Positions 37,856 to 47,428 of a DNA stretch of 64,000 bases are shown piece by piece. Source of the DNA: Clostridiaceae bacterium (GTDB lineage Bacteria > Bacillota > Clostridia > Lachnospirales > Lachnospiraceae); contig CAJTGE010000012.1 of assembly GCA_910575795.1 (NCBI GenBank), positions 93,876 through 157,875 on the forward strand, written 5' to 3'. The position numbers and the translations under genes are program-made. The notes under the pieces were generated by a model. The model searched no databases. It was not told the DNA's origin and saw only the letters and a list, made by a program, of their open reading frames with translations. Numbering within the stretch: position 1 is the stretch's first letter; every line of letters starts with the position of its first letter.

Positions 37856-39376
37856 AAATTGGCCCGCGTCATATCCCGGCCCATAAAACCCAAACAGAAT
37901 CACCGCAAACAAAAGCCCGTAATACAAAATCCACCGGAACACAAGGTTCTGCCCTGCCAGCTTTTCCCTCACCCCGCTCCCCTCTGCGCGAAACTTAAGC
38001 TGCAGCGATGATACCAGAAGCAGAACCGCCAGTCCCAGTATCCCTACTGTAAAATCCGGCGCATCCAGACCCAGCTTCAAAAGCGATCCGTCCGTAAAAA
38101 TCCATACATTCGGGTACAGCCCCGCTTTCAGCATGGCAAGCGCCGCGCGCAGGCTCGGCGCGCGGAAGAACACAAAGCCGATACAGACCAGGAAAAACGT
38201 GCGCAGGCTCTGGAACAGCCGGTAGCTAAAGCATTCCGTCCTGATATGAAATATTTCTTTCATTTTTTGAAATACAGACTCCATCATCTGCCCAAAAATG
38301 ATATAAAAACAGTGCAGCAGACCGGATCCCACGATATATTTCCACGCGCCTCCGTGCCACAGGCCCACTGTAAACCAGAGAACGACCATCCCCAGATACG
38401 TGGGGATCTTTTTCCCTCTCTTCTTTCCCAGGCGTTTCCTGGCCCTTTCCCCGATCCGGATCCACCGTTCTGATTTCAAAAGAGGATAAAACACATAATC
38501 CTTCATCCACGTCCCAAGCGTGATGTGCCACCGCCTCCAGTATTCGGACACGGAGGACGCAAAGAAAGGCGTGTCAAAATTCTCCGCCATGCGGATCCCA
38601 AGGGCCTGCGAAACGCCCAGCGCGATATCCATGGCCCCGGAAAAATCCGTGTAGAGCTGGAACGCAAAGCACACGGTTGCAAAGCCGATATAAAGCCCGG
38701 AATACGTCTGATAATCGCCGTATACCGTATTCACCAGCACCGCCATCCGCTCAGAGATAACCAGCTTCTTGAAAAATCCCCAGGCTATCCGCTGGAGCCC
38801 GAAGGTTACCTGTTTATAATCAAAATGCTTTTTTGCGTACAGCGTCTTTTCCATGTCCCCATAGCGGTTAATCGGCCCGGTCACAAGCTGGGGGAAGAAA
38901 CAGGAAAAGGCCGTATAGCGCGCCAGGCTTTTCTCTGCTTTACATGTCCCCCTGGAGACGTCCATCAGGTAGCCAAGGACCTGCAGCGTATAAAAAGACA
39001 GGCCCAGGGGCGCTGCAATGGATAGTTCATCAAAGGGAAACTCCCTTTTCAGGAGCTCTCCCGCGGCCCGCCCGGTGTAAATAAAAAAATTGAGATATTT
39101 GCACACTGCCAGAACTCCCAGATTTAAAAGAAGCGCCCCGTAAAACCAGGCGTTCCTGCCCCGTTTTGTCCCGCTGGCCTCCATGCGCGCCGCCGCATAC
39201 CAGGTGGTCAGAGTGGCAAATACGAGGGAGGCCAGCATCCGTTTTCCGCCGGCAAAATAACAGAACACGAGGCTGGCCGCGGCAAGAAGCGCGGTGCGCA
39301 GGCGATCCGGCGCGAGGTAGTACAGGCAGAGAAGGACGGCGAAAAAAAACAGAAAGTGAAAGGATGTTAAGCTCAT
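37838..39376 (-). CDS. MBOAT family polysaccharide O-acyltransferase
   Basis: A 512-residue protein with about 10-12 transmembrane helices of the AlgI/DltB/PatA family. Family motifs are CFFPQLVTGPINRY, FQLYTDFSGAMDIALG, YWRRWHITLGTWMKD and LWHGGAWKYI, with the catalytic His. It moves acyl groups across the membrane and, with an SGNH partner (42808), puts them on the polymer. It is the last gene of operon 2 and overlaps the SDR gene by 4 bases if that ends at 39373. The acyl donor is probably the carrier protein loaded by the FkbH, KR and MaoC enzymes next to it. Confidence 0.9.
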   Translation of the reverse strand: MSLTSFHFLFFFAVLLCLYYLAPDRLRTALLAAASLVFCYFAGGKRMLASLVFATLTTWYAAARMEASGTKRGRNAWFYGALLLNLGVLAVCKYLNFFIYTGRAAGELLKREFPFDELSIAAPLGLSFYTLQVLGYLMDVSRGTCKAEKSLARYTAFSCFFPQLVTGPINRYGDMEKTLYAKKHFDYKQVTFGLQRIAWGFFKKLVISERMAVLVNTVYGDYQTYSGLYIGFATVCFAFQLYTDFSGAMDIALGVSQALGIRMAENFDTPFFASSVSEYWRRWHITLGTWMKDYVFYPLLKSERWIRIGERARKRLGKKRGKKIPTYLGMVVLWFTVGLWHGGAWKYIVGSGLLHCFYIIFGQMMESVFQKMKEIFHIRTECFSYRLFQSLRTFFLVCIGFVFFRAPSLRAALAMLKAGLYPNVWIFTDGSLLKLGLDAPDFTVGILGLAVLLLVSSLQLKFRAEGSGVREKLAGQNLVFRWILYYGLLFAVILFGFYGPGYDAGQFIYQNF

Positions 39377-40125
39377 GTCCCCTGCCTCCCCCCTGTGATG
39401 ACAAGATTCTGCCCTGTCATCATTTCCCCCGGCTCCAGGAGCAGGGACAGGGCGGGCAGGATGTCCTCTACCCTTACATTTCTCTTATACGGGTTCGCCG
39501 CCGCATTCTGCTGTACAACAAGCTCCGGGACCTCGCTTAAAAGCGCGGTTTCCATCATCCCCGGGGAAAGCGCGTTCACGGTGATCCCCTTCCCCGCATA
39601 TTCCGATGCCAGGGCGCGCATCAGGCCGAGCAGGGCATATTTTACTGTCACATAATCCGGCAGGTATTTCGGCGCGGCCCCGTCCACGCAGGAGGACAAA
39701 AGGAACGCCACCCGCCCGAACCGCCCCTTTGCCATGTGCGGGAGGCATTCCCGCAACAGGAGGACGATAGAGCGGAGCTGAATCTCCAATCCGTCCTGGT
39801 AAGCCTCCCAGCCCAGCCTGTGGAATTTCGCGTTCCTGTATTTTCCGGAGGGCAGATGGAGGATGTAAGAGGGCTGGATTTCCTCCTCCCGGATCTGCCG
39901 GATCATGGCAAGCGTGCTCTCATGCGAGGTAAAATCCGCCTGCAAAACCCGGATCCGGCTTCCCAGCCCGCTTTCCCTCTTTTCCAGCTCCTCTTTCAGC
40001 GCCTCCAGCTCCCCGGCGCGGCAGCGGCAGTGGGCCAGGATACGGTCATACTTTTGCGCCTCCCTGCGGATAAATCCCATCCCAACCGCAGAGGAAGCCC
40101 CGGTTATGAGAATACATTTACTCAT
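39373..40125 (-). CDS. Short-chain dehydrogenase/ketoreductase of the acyl cassette
   Basis: A 250-residue SDR. The N-terminal Rossmann motif is ILITGASSAVGMG, the catalytic Tyr and Lys lie in YLPDYVTVKYALLGLM, and NALSPGMMETALL is the NADP-side loop. FabG-type enzymes reduce beta-ketoacyl thioesters; here it may tailor the acyl group bound to the adjacent carrier protein. The ATG at 40125 has AGGTG upstream and overlaps the end of the MaoC gene, indicating coupling. Confidence 0.85.
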   Translation of the reverse strand: MSKCILITGASSAVGMGFIRREAQKYDRILAHCRCRAGELEALKEELEKRESGLGSRIRVLQADFTSHESTLAMIRQIREEEIQPSYILHLPSGKYRNAKFHRLGWEAYQDGLEIQLRSIVLLLRECLPHMAKGRFGRVAFLLSSCVDGAAPKYLPDYVTVKYALLGLMRALASEYAGKGITVNALSPGMMETALLSEVPELVVQQNAAANPYKRNVRVEDILPALSLLLEPGEMMTGQNLVITGGRQGT

Positions 40126-40543
40126 GCAGAACACCTACTTTCATCCTGGCGCCGGAAACCTTCTCCCCCTTCTGGTTGCGGATTTCCGCTTTTATGGTCA
40201 GAAGGCGGAACGTATCGTTTTTCTCACGGACCGTCCCCGCTACGGTCAGCTCATCCCCCGGGCAGACGGGCCGCAGGAATTTTGCCTCCACGCTGTGGAT
40301 CAGGCTCCACCGCCCCGGGAGGTACATCCCCGCCAGGGTCGAGTAAAAGGATGCGGTCAGCATCCCGTACGCCACCCGCCCGTCATAGCCCATCTGCCTT
40401 GCAAAGCCGTCGTCCAGGTGCAGCGGGTTTTGGTCGCCGGTGATCGCCTCGAAAAGTTCCATCTTTTCCGCGGTCACCTCCACCCGGAAGCATTCCGTCT
40501 GCCCTTCCCTTATCTCCCCATAGCCGTACGCATTCCCGCTCAT
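40118..40543 (-). CDS. MaoC-like (R)-hydratase/dehydratase
   Basis: A 141-residue hot-dog-fold protein. The hydratase signature appears in AITGDQNPLHLDDGFARQMG, with the Asp/His pair, then RVAYGMLTASF. Such enzymes hydrate enoyl thioesters or dehydrate 3-hydroxyacyl thioesters. The ATG at 40543 overlaps the ACP stop as ATGA, which sets this start. With the ACP and SDR it would form or modify a short hydroxyacyl group for capsule acylation. Confidence 0.87.
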   Translation of the reverse strand: MSGNAYGYGEIREGQTECFRVEVTAEKMELFEAITGDQNPLHLDDGFARQMGYDGRVAYGMLTASFYSTLAGMYLPGRWSLIHSVEAKFLRPVCPGDELTVAGTVREKNDTFRLLTIKAEIRNQKGEKVSGARMKVGVLHE

Positions 40544-40788
40544 CCGGCGCGCCCCAGGATGATATCCGCCATCTCCCCCACATTTTTCATGCCTGTCACT
40601 TCCCCCATGGTGAACTTGATGCCAAAGCATTTCTCCACCGCCACCACCAGGTTGATGTGCTCCAGGGAATCCCAGTCCTCGATATCGTCCGCCGTAGTGG
40701 CATCGTTTACAGTGATGTCCTCATCGTCAAATACATCCCGGAATATTTCGTTCAGTTTTTCGTATACGTCTTCTCTTGTCATCTTCAT
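40540..40788 (-). CDS. Acyl carrier protein of the acyl cassette
   Basis: An 82-residue carrier protein. The 4'-phosphopantetheine Ser lies in DWDSLEHINLVVAVE, and the helices fit the ACP fold. It is a dedicated carrier, distinct from a fatty-acid AcpP, since it lies between the FkbH-like gene (62-base overlap) and the MaoC gene (ATGA overlap). FkbH enzymes load glyceryl units onto such carriers. GGAGG lies upstream of the ATG. Confidence 0.93.
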   Translation of the reverse strand: MKMTREDVYEKLNEIFRDVFDDEDITVNDATTADDIEDWDSLEHINLVVAVEKCFGIKFTMGEVTGMKNVGEMADIILGRAG

Positions 40789-42815
40789 CCTGTTTTTCCT
40801 CCACTTTTATCACATGATTTTTGGTTTCATACCCGCCGCACAAATCAAGCCGCCAGACCGAATTTCCTGTATCATCCTCTGATATCTTATCAAAGCCCTG
40901 GAGGGCGTAAAAATCCTTTACCATCCGGTTTTTGGCTGTGGGGTAATAATACCCGAATATCTCCTGCACGCCCCGCGCCAGGCATTCTTTGACAAGGGCG
41001 TCCATCATGGCAGACTCCATACCGCGCTTCAGCACCCGGCAGCTCATGAGCCACAGGTCAATGTGGAACGCTCCTGCGCCACCGTGCGGATTTCCATCTC
41101 CCGCGGCTGTGCCGTCATTTCCTTTCCCTGTAGCTGTGCTGTCATTTCCTTTCCCTGTGGCCGCGCCGTTATTTCCTTCCCCTGTGGCTGTGCCGCCGTT
41201 TCCTTCCACCGCGGCTGTGCCGTCATTTCCTTTCCCTGCGGCTGTGCCGCCGTCTCCTTCCACCGCGGCCGCTCTGCCTGACGCCGGCCCGGCATCCTCT
41301 GGTTCTCCTTCCCCCATATGTCCGTATACCACGGACACCACGCCGTTATCCCCGAACCGATCCTCCAGCTTGCCGTACAGCGTGATGCGCCTTGGATCCG
41401 CCGCCTTCTCCTCCAGCTCTGCCTGGCTGTGCCTCCGGGTGGTCAGGTTAAACTGGTTGCTCTTATTCGTGAGCTGCGCGATCCGCGCCATATAGAGCGG
41501 CGAAAAAGGCCCGATCTCCGCCCGCATCTCAAGGGAGCGCAGGTATTCCTCATAGTTGTCAAACCCGGCCTCCTGCTTTTTCCGGGCCGCATTGGCCTCA
41601 TACATCGCATTCCGCTTTATGTCATCCTGCGAGAATCCCGTCGCCTCAAAGAAGCCGCTGCGGTCCAGGATGCGGATGTACGTCTCAGGCGGTCCCAGCT
41701 CCGGAACCGCGGCCTCCGGGGCCCCCGTCCTCACCCGGTGGCGTTCCGCCGGGTTATCATCCACGAAGACAAGGCTGTCTGTCCCGATATTCAGCTCTTC
41801 CGCAATCCGGCGCAGGTTCTCATCCTTGGGCTCCCAGTTGGCCCGGATAACCAGAAAATCCTCCGGCTTTAAAACGCTGTCCGGCCGCCGCAGGCCCGCC
41901 AGGGCGTTCTCCTCCTCGTTTTTGGAATCAACAGCCAGGAGGATCCCGATGTCCTTATGCGCCTTTATGTACGCCTGAAACTCGCTGTAGAGCTGCCCCT
42001 CAGACGTCTCCTGCCCGATCTCGATCCCCTCCGGCCCGTCGTCGCCGACCACGCCGCCCCAGAGCGTGTTGTCCAGATCCAGGACGAGCGCCTTTTTATT
42101 CTTTCCGAATATGGACTTCACGATGTTCGCCAGGTTAAAACACAGCGCCGGGATGGCCGGAACCGCGCAGGCGTATTTGTACATATGCCAGTAAAAGGGA
42201 TCCGACCACTGATCCAGCCCGCAGCAGGAGGCCAGATAGCTGATATCCTGAAGATAGAAGTTTTCGTGGGCCGCGGCATAGGCGCAGAAGCGGGCGTTTA
42301 AGCGGTTTACAAAGTTCAGCCTGCCGTGCAGGTCCCATGCGTCGCGGTTTCCCAGGAGGCGGTAATGGGGCGGCTCGAAGTTATTCTGGATCACGGGGCA
42401 GTGATAGACTGCTTCGATCTTCCTCCACATCGCCTCAAAGGGCGCGTATGTCTCCTCCAGAAGGGCGTCAATTTCCTCTTCCGTATTTTTTACGGAGGGG
42501 AATGCGTTTATATTTCTTGTGCTGGTGTGAATGTAGATGAGATCCGGGTGGAACGCCTGAAGCTCCGGGCTGTCAAACATGACATCCTGGAAATACTGGG
42601 CGTAACCGGATTCGTAGAATTCGGGCTGAATGCCGTTATTCAGAAGAAACAGTTCCAGAATTTCTATAATGTCATGCGTGGTAGAGCCGCCAAGGACGGC
42701 GATGCGTCTGCAGATCCGGTTTGTACCCCCCCCCCGGCGCTTTCAGGGCCCTTTTGAAGGATTTGCGCTTTTTGAGAATGAAATCGGGATCGAATGGGTA
42801 GTTTAATTCATTCAT
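40727..42815 (-). CDS. FkbH-like HAD enzyme, frameshifted by a G10 tract (phase-OFF)
   Basis: The HAD domain LVLDLDNTLWGGVVGDD and the C-terminal GNAT-like domain match FkbH proteins, which make glyceryl-carrier thioesters from 1,3-bisphosphoglycerate. The natural start is ATG 42815, which overlaps the preceding stop by 8 bases and gives MNELNYPFDPDFILKKRKS. At 42726-42735 a G10 tract shifts the frame, so this reading stops after about 18 more codons. With G9 it joins the frame RIAVLGGSTTHDI and FYESGYAQYFQDVMF, the conserved family N-terminus, giving 695 residues. As sequenced, only an internal start at 42580 or later could give a truncated product. A 27-bp repeat array lies in the C-terminal part. 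Confidence 0.85.
41107..41268. repeat. 27-bp tandem repeat inside the fkbH-like gene
   Basis: Six units of 27 bp (each beginning close to ctgtgccgtcatttcc on the plus strand) encode 9-residue repeats such as KGNDGTAAG. They sit in a loop of the GNAT-like domain. The unit length keeps the frame, so the copy number can vary between strains without inactivating the gene. Confidence 0.85.
42726..42735 (-). repeat. G10 homopolymer that puts the fkbH-like gene out of frame
   Basis: Ten C on the plus strand at codon 28 onward of the fkbH-like gene. G9 or G12 restores the full frame; G10 and G11 do not. This is the clearest coding phase-variation tract in the window. Confidence 0.88.
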
Positions 42816-43884
42816 CGTAAGTTCCTTCCTTTACTTTTGTGTTGATCGTTTCATAAATTTGATTCATCTGTTCTTTACATGTCTGAAGAAATTCTTCATT
42901 CCGGCTAAACCTCCAATGATATTTGCCGTGAAGATAGCTCCCATAATATCGGCTTGTTTTTAGCGCGCCTGATACATTTGTATGTCCTCCATCATAAAAA
43001 TCATATTTAAACTCATACATATGTTCAAAGCTTTTATTATTGAAATTTATACAATCAAATCCATAGGATTTGACCGCTTCTTCCAGATAATTCATGCGCC
43101 TGTAATCTCCTCCGGGATCCGGCGGGCAGATAAACTCGGTTTTTAAATGTTTATCCCTGCATTCCTTTAATAAATCTACCAGAACTGCCTGTGCCCTGTC
43201 CGTAACCGGTGCTTTTTCAGTTGTATATTTTCCCGATGGATACTCCATCTCTTCTGTTTTTGACAATAATGCATACCCTCTGCCGGCGCATTCTTCCTTT
43301 AAATTCCAGAAATCCCATTGCCACCCGAATTTCCACAATATATGGTATTTGCAAATGTCGAAATAGTAAGAAACCCTGTCCTCTTTTACGATATCCTGAA
43401 TCATCATAATTCTATTCACAGAATACCGTAAGCTGTCGGTAGTCAGCCGTGTGTACGCTTCGCTTGAATGATCCCAAACCTCATCATCCCTTGAAAACTG
43501 GGCGAGATCGAAAACAAAAACGGCTTGGGGCTGCGTTTTTGCCGCCTCTCTTAACAGATGGATCAGCGCTCTCGGATCCTGCGCGGATGTAGCCAGAACA
43601 TAGGATGTAAATCCATACTGCTCCCCCATCATGGCCGGAATCATGGAGGAACGCGTTTTACTGGATCCAATGAATACTACGTTCTCCTCACCCTTATGAA
43701 GCGCATAGTATCCGGCAAAGCATCTCTTTTCCAGCGTATCTGACCGCAGGCAATATGAAATACTCCGTAACAAAAACAGCCCTATGCCTATGAAACAGAT
43801 TATCTTGATTATCGCTCCCTTCATTTCAATCTGCTTTAAATCCCTGATGTTTTTCCTGATGCTATCCTCATCCTGCATTTTCAT
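42808..43884 (-). CDS. Membrane-anchored SGNH/GDSL-type acyltransferase partner
   Basis: A 358-residue protein with one N-terminal transmembrane helix (about residues 20-40) and an outside domain. FIGSSKTRSSMIP is an SGNH block I with the catalytic Ser, and DGGHTNVSGALK looks like block V with the Asp-His pair. AlgJ/AlgX and DltD-type proteins with this plan work with an MBOAT to acylate an exported polymer. The ATG at 43884 overlaps the preceding stop as ATGA, and its own stop overlaps the true fkbH start. Confidence 0.75.
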   Translation of the reverse strand: MKMQDEDSIRKNIRDLKQIEMKGAIIKIICFIGIGLFLLRSISYCLRSDTLEKRCFAGYYALHKGEENVVFIGSSKTRSSMIPAMMGEQYGFTSYVLATSAQDPRALIHLLREAAKTQPQAVFVFDLAQFSRDDEVWDHSSEAYTRLTTDSLRYSVNRIMMIQDIVKEDRVSYYFDICKYHILWKFGWQWDFWNLKEECAGRGYALLSKTEEMEYPSGKYTTEKAPVTDRAQAVLVDLLKECRDKHLKTEFICPPDPGGDYRRMNYLEEAVKSYGFDCINFNNKSFEHMYEFKYDFYDGGHTNVSGALKTSRYYGSYLHGKYHWRFSRNEEFLQTCKEQMNQIYETINTKVKEGTYDE

Positions 43885-45077
43885 AATTTTCCCCAAACGG
43901 TTTTCTCCACGATTCCCGTATAGCTTTGAATAATCTTTACTACCTTTGCACTGACATTTGTATCCCTGTAGTCTGGTACAGGAATACCATAAGCTCCAGC
44001 CTGATGCATTTGGATCGCCAGTTCTACGGACTGAATCAGTCCTCTGGAGTCAATACCGGATAGTATAAAGCCGCCTTTATCCAGCGCTTCCGGCCGTTCT
44101 GTACTGGTTCGTATGCACACAGCCGGGAACGGCATGCCTATTGATGTAAAATAAGCGGATTCTTCCGGAAGCGTGCCGCTGTCGCTGACCACTGCGTACG
44201 CATAGATTTGCAGACAATTATAGTCATGAAAGCCCAGCGGCTCATGCGCGATCACTCTGGCATCCAGTTTAAATCCTCTTTTTTCCAATTGTTTCCGGCT
44301 TCTTGGATGGCATGAATACAGGATTGGCATGTCATATTTCTCTGCCATTGCATTAACCGCCTGAAAAAGGGATGTAAAGCTTTGCTCTGTATCGATGTTC
44401 TCTTCACGGTGTGCAGAAAGGAGAATGTATTTCCCCGTTTCTATCTGAATGCCAAGTTCGTGTGACAGCCTGGAATGCACATCCGAGTGAAGGATGGACT
44501 GCAGATTATTCCCCAATACTTCAGTCATCGGGCTTCCCGTCACATAGGTCCGTTCTCTCGGCAGCCCGCAGTCAGCAAGGTATCTCCTTGCATGCTCCGA
44601 ATAAGCAAGATTCACATCCGAAATGATATCCACAATTCTCCGGTTCGTCTCTTCCGGAAGACGCTCATCTTTACATCGGTTTCCGGCCTCCATATGGAAT
44701 ATCGGGATATGAAGGCGTTTTGCCGATATTGCCGAAAGGCAACTGTTTGTATCTCCAAGAATGAGAAGGGCGTCCGGAAGGAGATGCCGCATCAGTTTAT
44801 ACGAAGCGTGGATAATATTGCCGATTGTAGAGCCAAGATCATCGCCAGCTGCAGACAGGCATACTTCCGGGGCCTCCAGGCCCAGATCCTGAAAGAAAAT
44901 TCCATTCAGGCTGTAGTCATAATTCTGCCCTGTATGGCACAGAATCGTGTCGAAACAGGCGCGGCAGCATTTGATAATCTCTGAAAGCCTGATAATTTCC
45001 GGCCTTGTCCCTATGATTATCAATAATTTCAATCTCCCATTTTCTTTCCAGTTAAGCTTTTGAAAATCTGTTTTCAT
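43881..45077 (-). CDS. UDP-N-acetylglucosamine 2-epimerase family (CapG-like)
   Basis: A 398-residue WecB/CapG-family epimerase. Key parts are LLIIIGTRPEIIRL, HTGQNYDYSLN, MEAGNRCKDERLPEETNRR and SDSGTLPEE. It follows CapE- and CapF-like genes with ATGA overlaps, the exact order of the UDP-L-FucNAc pathway in Staphylococcus. I therefore assign it the final C2 epimerisation from UDP-L-PneNAc to UDP-L-FucNAc, rather than UDP-ManNAc formation, though the sequence alone cannot separate these. Confidence 0.88.
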   Translation of the reverse strand: MKTDFQKLNWKENGRLKLLIIIGTRPEIIRLSEIIKCCRACFDTILCHTGQNYDYSLNGIFFQDLGLEAPEVCLSAAGDDLGSTIGNIIHASYKLMRHLLPDALLILGDTNSCLSAISAKRLHIPIFHMEAGNRCKDERLPEETNRRIVDIISDVNLAYSEHARRYLADCGLPRERTYVTGSPMTEVLGNNLQSILHSDVHSRLSHELGIQIETGKYILLSAHREENIDTEQSFTSLFQAVNAMAEKYDMPILYSCHPRSRKQLEKRGFKLDARVIAHEPLGFHDYNCLQIYAYAVVSDSGTLPEESAYFTSIGMPFPAVCIRTSTERPEALDKGGFILSGIDSRGLIQSVELAIQMHQAGAYGIPVPDYRDTNVSAKVVKIIQSYTGIVEKTVWGKL

Positions 45078-46342
45078 CCATCCACGCTCCTGTGTATATG
45101 ACTGCCGTTTACCAATTCCGCGTATGTATCAGGATGCTCCGGAACGAATTCCTCGTTTGCCCACATCACTGTCACAAGGTCTTTCGTATCGCTCAAATTT
45201 ATTATATTGTGCGTATATCCGGGCAGGATCTGGACAGCTCGTATCTCATCGCCCGTTACTTCAAATTCCATAACCGGATACGCATTTCCTGTCGCCGGAT
45301 CAATCCCGATCCTTCTTTGCTGAATCATCCCATAGCCTGAAACGACCATGAAAATTTCACATTTACTGTTATGCCAATGCTGGCCGCGGACGGCGCCCGG
45401 CCTGGCGATATTCACGGATATCTGCCCAAAGGATAAAGTCCGCATCAGCTCTGTAAAGTTCCCCCGCTCGTCAACGGCCGATTGGAGGGGATACGCTATC
45501 TTCGATTCCGGTAAATACGACATATAGGTGGAATAGAGTTTCTTTACAAAGGGCTCAGACAGCTCCGGAACCGTTTGTTTCGCAGGCATTTGCCTGAATT
45601 GTTCCAGCAAATCCGCAATCTCCCCGAGCGTAACCGGATACGTAACCGGGACATAGCAAAACTGTCCCTGTTCCTCTGCCTTTGGCCGCAGGCCGCTTAA
45701 AGAGCCCCCGGCCGGGTATTCGCACCTGTGTTCCCGGCCTTCCAGCGCATCAAGCATCTCTTCCATCAGATCATCAATGTATAACAGCTCGATCTGTGTG
45801 CTTCTGTCTGCAACCGTATACGGCTTGTCCCTCGCTGCCGCGTTACAGAATGTCGCTACCGCTGAATTATAATCCGGCCTGCACCATTTACCAAACAAAT
45901 TAGGGAAACGGTACACAAGGACACGGCTGCCTGTCTGCTTTGCATATTCAAAAAATAATTTTTCCGCTGCAAGCTTGCTCATTCCATACTCTGATCCCTC
46001 ATACCGCCCGCTAAGCGCCGCCTGAACTGAGCTAGAAAGCATCACCGGACAGGAGTTATGATATTTTTTCAGTGTTTCAAGAAGCAGCGACCCAAACCCA
46101 ACATTGCCGTTCATAAAATCCGATGGATCCGCAGAACGGTTGACACCGGCTAAATGGAACACAAAATCCGCACTCCTGCAGGCATCTTCCAGCACTGTCT
46201 CCTCTGTGCCGATATCGTATTCATAAAGATTCTCAATTAAAATTCCCGGCCTGGTTCTGTTTTTGCCGTCTCTTATATTCTTTAAATTCTCTGCCAGATT
46301 ACGGCCGACAAAGCCCCCGGCTCCTGTTATCAGTATATTCAT
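45074..46342 (-). CDS. CapF-like SDR reductase with cupin domain
   Basis: A 422-residue two-domain enzyme. An N-terminal SDR domain (ILITGAGGFVGRNLA; YGMSKLAAEK with Tyr and Lys) is joined to a C-terminal cupin domain with GQHWHNSKCEIFMVVSG, whose His and Glu bind zinc. CapF reduces the 4-keto sugar made by CapE to UDP-L-6-deoxytalosamine derivatives en route to UDP-FucNAc. Its stop overlaps the next ATG, and its start overlaps the CapE stop. Confidence 0.92.
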   Translation of the reverse strand: MNILITGAGGFVGRNLAENLKNIRDGKNRTRPGILIENLYEYDIGTEETVLEDACRSADFVFHLAGVNRSADPSDFMNGNVGFGSLLLETLKKYHNSCPVMLSSSVQAALSGRYEGSEYGMSKLAAEKLFFEYAKQTGSRVLVYRFPNLFGKWCRPDYNSAVATFCNAAARDKPYTVADRSTQIELLYIDDLMEEMLDALEGREHRCEYPAGGSLSGLRPKAEEQGQFCYVPVTYPVTLGEIADLLEQFRQMPAKQTVPELSEPFVKKLYSTYMSYLPESKIAYPLQSAVDERGNFTELMRTLSFGQISVNIARPGAVRGQHWHNSKCEIFMVVSGYGMIQQRRIGIDPATGNAYPVMEFEVTGDEIRAVQILPGYTHNIINLSDTKDLVTVMWANEEFVPEHPDTYAELVNGSHIHRSVDG

Positions 46343-47382
46343 ACGCCCACCGCCCTCAGTTGTTCCTGCACATAGCCTGTCCTTTGCAGTTTATCTATTG
46401 TTTCTTCAACGGAAAGACGCCTTGTATTGTGGCTCGTGTATGCCTCTTCGCTCTCTGTCTCTATCTTCCCGTTAATGAAATACTTATCATAATTCAGATC
46501 CCGGTTATCGGCAGACACACGGTAATAATCTCCCATATCGTCTGAACGCAGCCTCTCTTCTCTCGTCATCAGTGTCTCATACAGCTTTTCACCATGGCGT
46601 GTGCCAATCATCTGTATTCCTGTACGTCCAAACATTCTTTGTACCGCTTCTGCCAATGTGCCTATTGTACTTGCGTCCGCTTTCTGAATAAATAAATCTC
46701 CCGGGTTCGCATGCTCAAAGGCAAATGTAACCAGTTCTACCGCCTCGTCCAGGTTCATGAGAAAGCGGGTCATATGCGGGTTGGTAACTGTCAGCGGCTT
46801 ACCGGATTTAATCTGTGAAATAAACAGCGGGATTACGCTGCCCCTGCTGCACATCACATTCCCATATCTTGTACAGCAGATAACGGTATTTCCCCGTTCG
46901 GCTGCAGTCCTTGCATTGGCTGTCACAACATGCTCCATCATTGCCTTTGATGTGCCCATTGCGTTAATCGGGTAAGCCGCCTTGTCCGTACTGAGGCATA
47001 CTACCCTCTTCACCCCGGCCTCAATTGCGGCATGAAGCACATGGTCCGTGCCTTCCACATTCGTCCTGACTGCCTCCATAGGAAAAAATTGACAGGACGG
47101 CACCTGTTTCAGGGCCGCCGCGTGGAAGATAAAGTCTACTCCCGGCATAGCGTCATGCACAGACTGTGGGTTACGGACATCTCCTATGTAAAATGTAACC
47201 TTCGAGGCCCTGTCCGGATACAGAGCCTGCAGCTCATGCCTCATATCATCCTGCTTTTTTTCATCTCTGGAAAAGATACGTATTTCGCCAATATCGGTAC
47301 TGAGAAACTGTTTGAGTACCGTATGCCCAAACGAACCGGTTCCCCCTGTGATTAATAGTGTTGAATCCTTAAATAACGACAT
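46339..47382 (-). CDS. CapE-like UDP-GlcNAc 4,6-dehydratase/5-epimerase
   Basis: A 347-residue SDR. LLITGGTGSFGHTVL binds NAD(P), AALKQVPSCQFFPMEA is the substrate segment typical of this group, and LSTDKAAYPINAMGTSK carries the active-site Met and Lys at the position where other SDRs have YxxxK. It converts UDP-GlcNAc to a UDP-2-acetamido-2,6-dideoxy-4-hexulose with C5 inversion, the first step to UDP-L-FucNAc. It begins the CapE-CapF-CapG block; GAGGAG precedes the ATG. Confidence 0.92.
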   Translation of the reverse strand: MSLFKDSTLLITGGTGSFGHTVLKQFLSTDIGEIRIFSRDEKKQDDMRHELQALYPDRASKVTFYIGDVRNPQSVHDAMPGVDFIFHAAALKQVPSCQFFPMEAVRTNVEGTDHVLHAAIEAGVKRVVCLSTDKAAYPINAMGTSKAMMEHVVTANARTAAERGNTVICCTRYGNVMCSRGSVIPLFISQIKSGKPLTVTNPHMTRFLMNLDEAVELVTFAFEHANPGDLFIQKADASTIGTLAEAVQRMFGRTGIQMIGTRHGEKLYETLMTREERLRSDDMGDYYRVSADNRDLNYDKYFINGKIETESEEAYTSHNTRRLSVEETIDKLQRTGYVQEQLRAVGV

Positions 47383-47428
47383 TTATCTGCTCTCCTCCAC
47401 TTGTTCTAAAGCTGCCGGAATTACCTCC

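Noticed and set aside
42611..42621. TTCGTAGAATT, a partial match to the switch repeat, inside the fkbH-like gene
   Set aside because: It encodes part of the conserved FYESG segment, has no inverted partner nearby and lacks the second arm.
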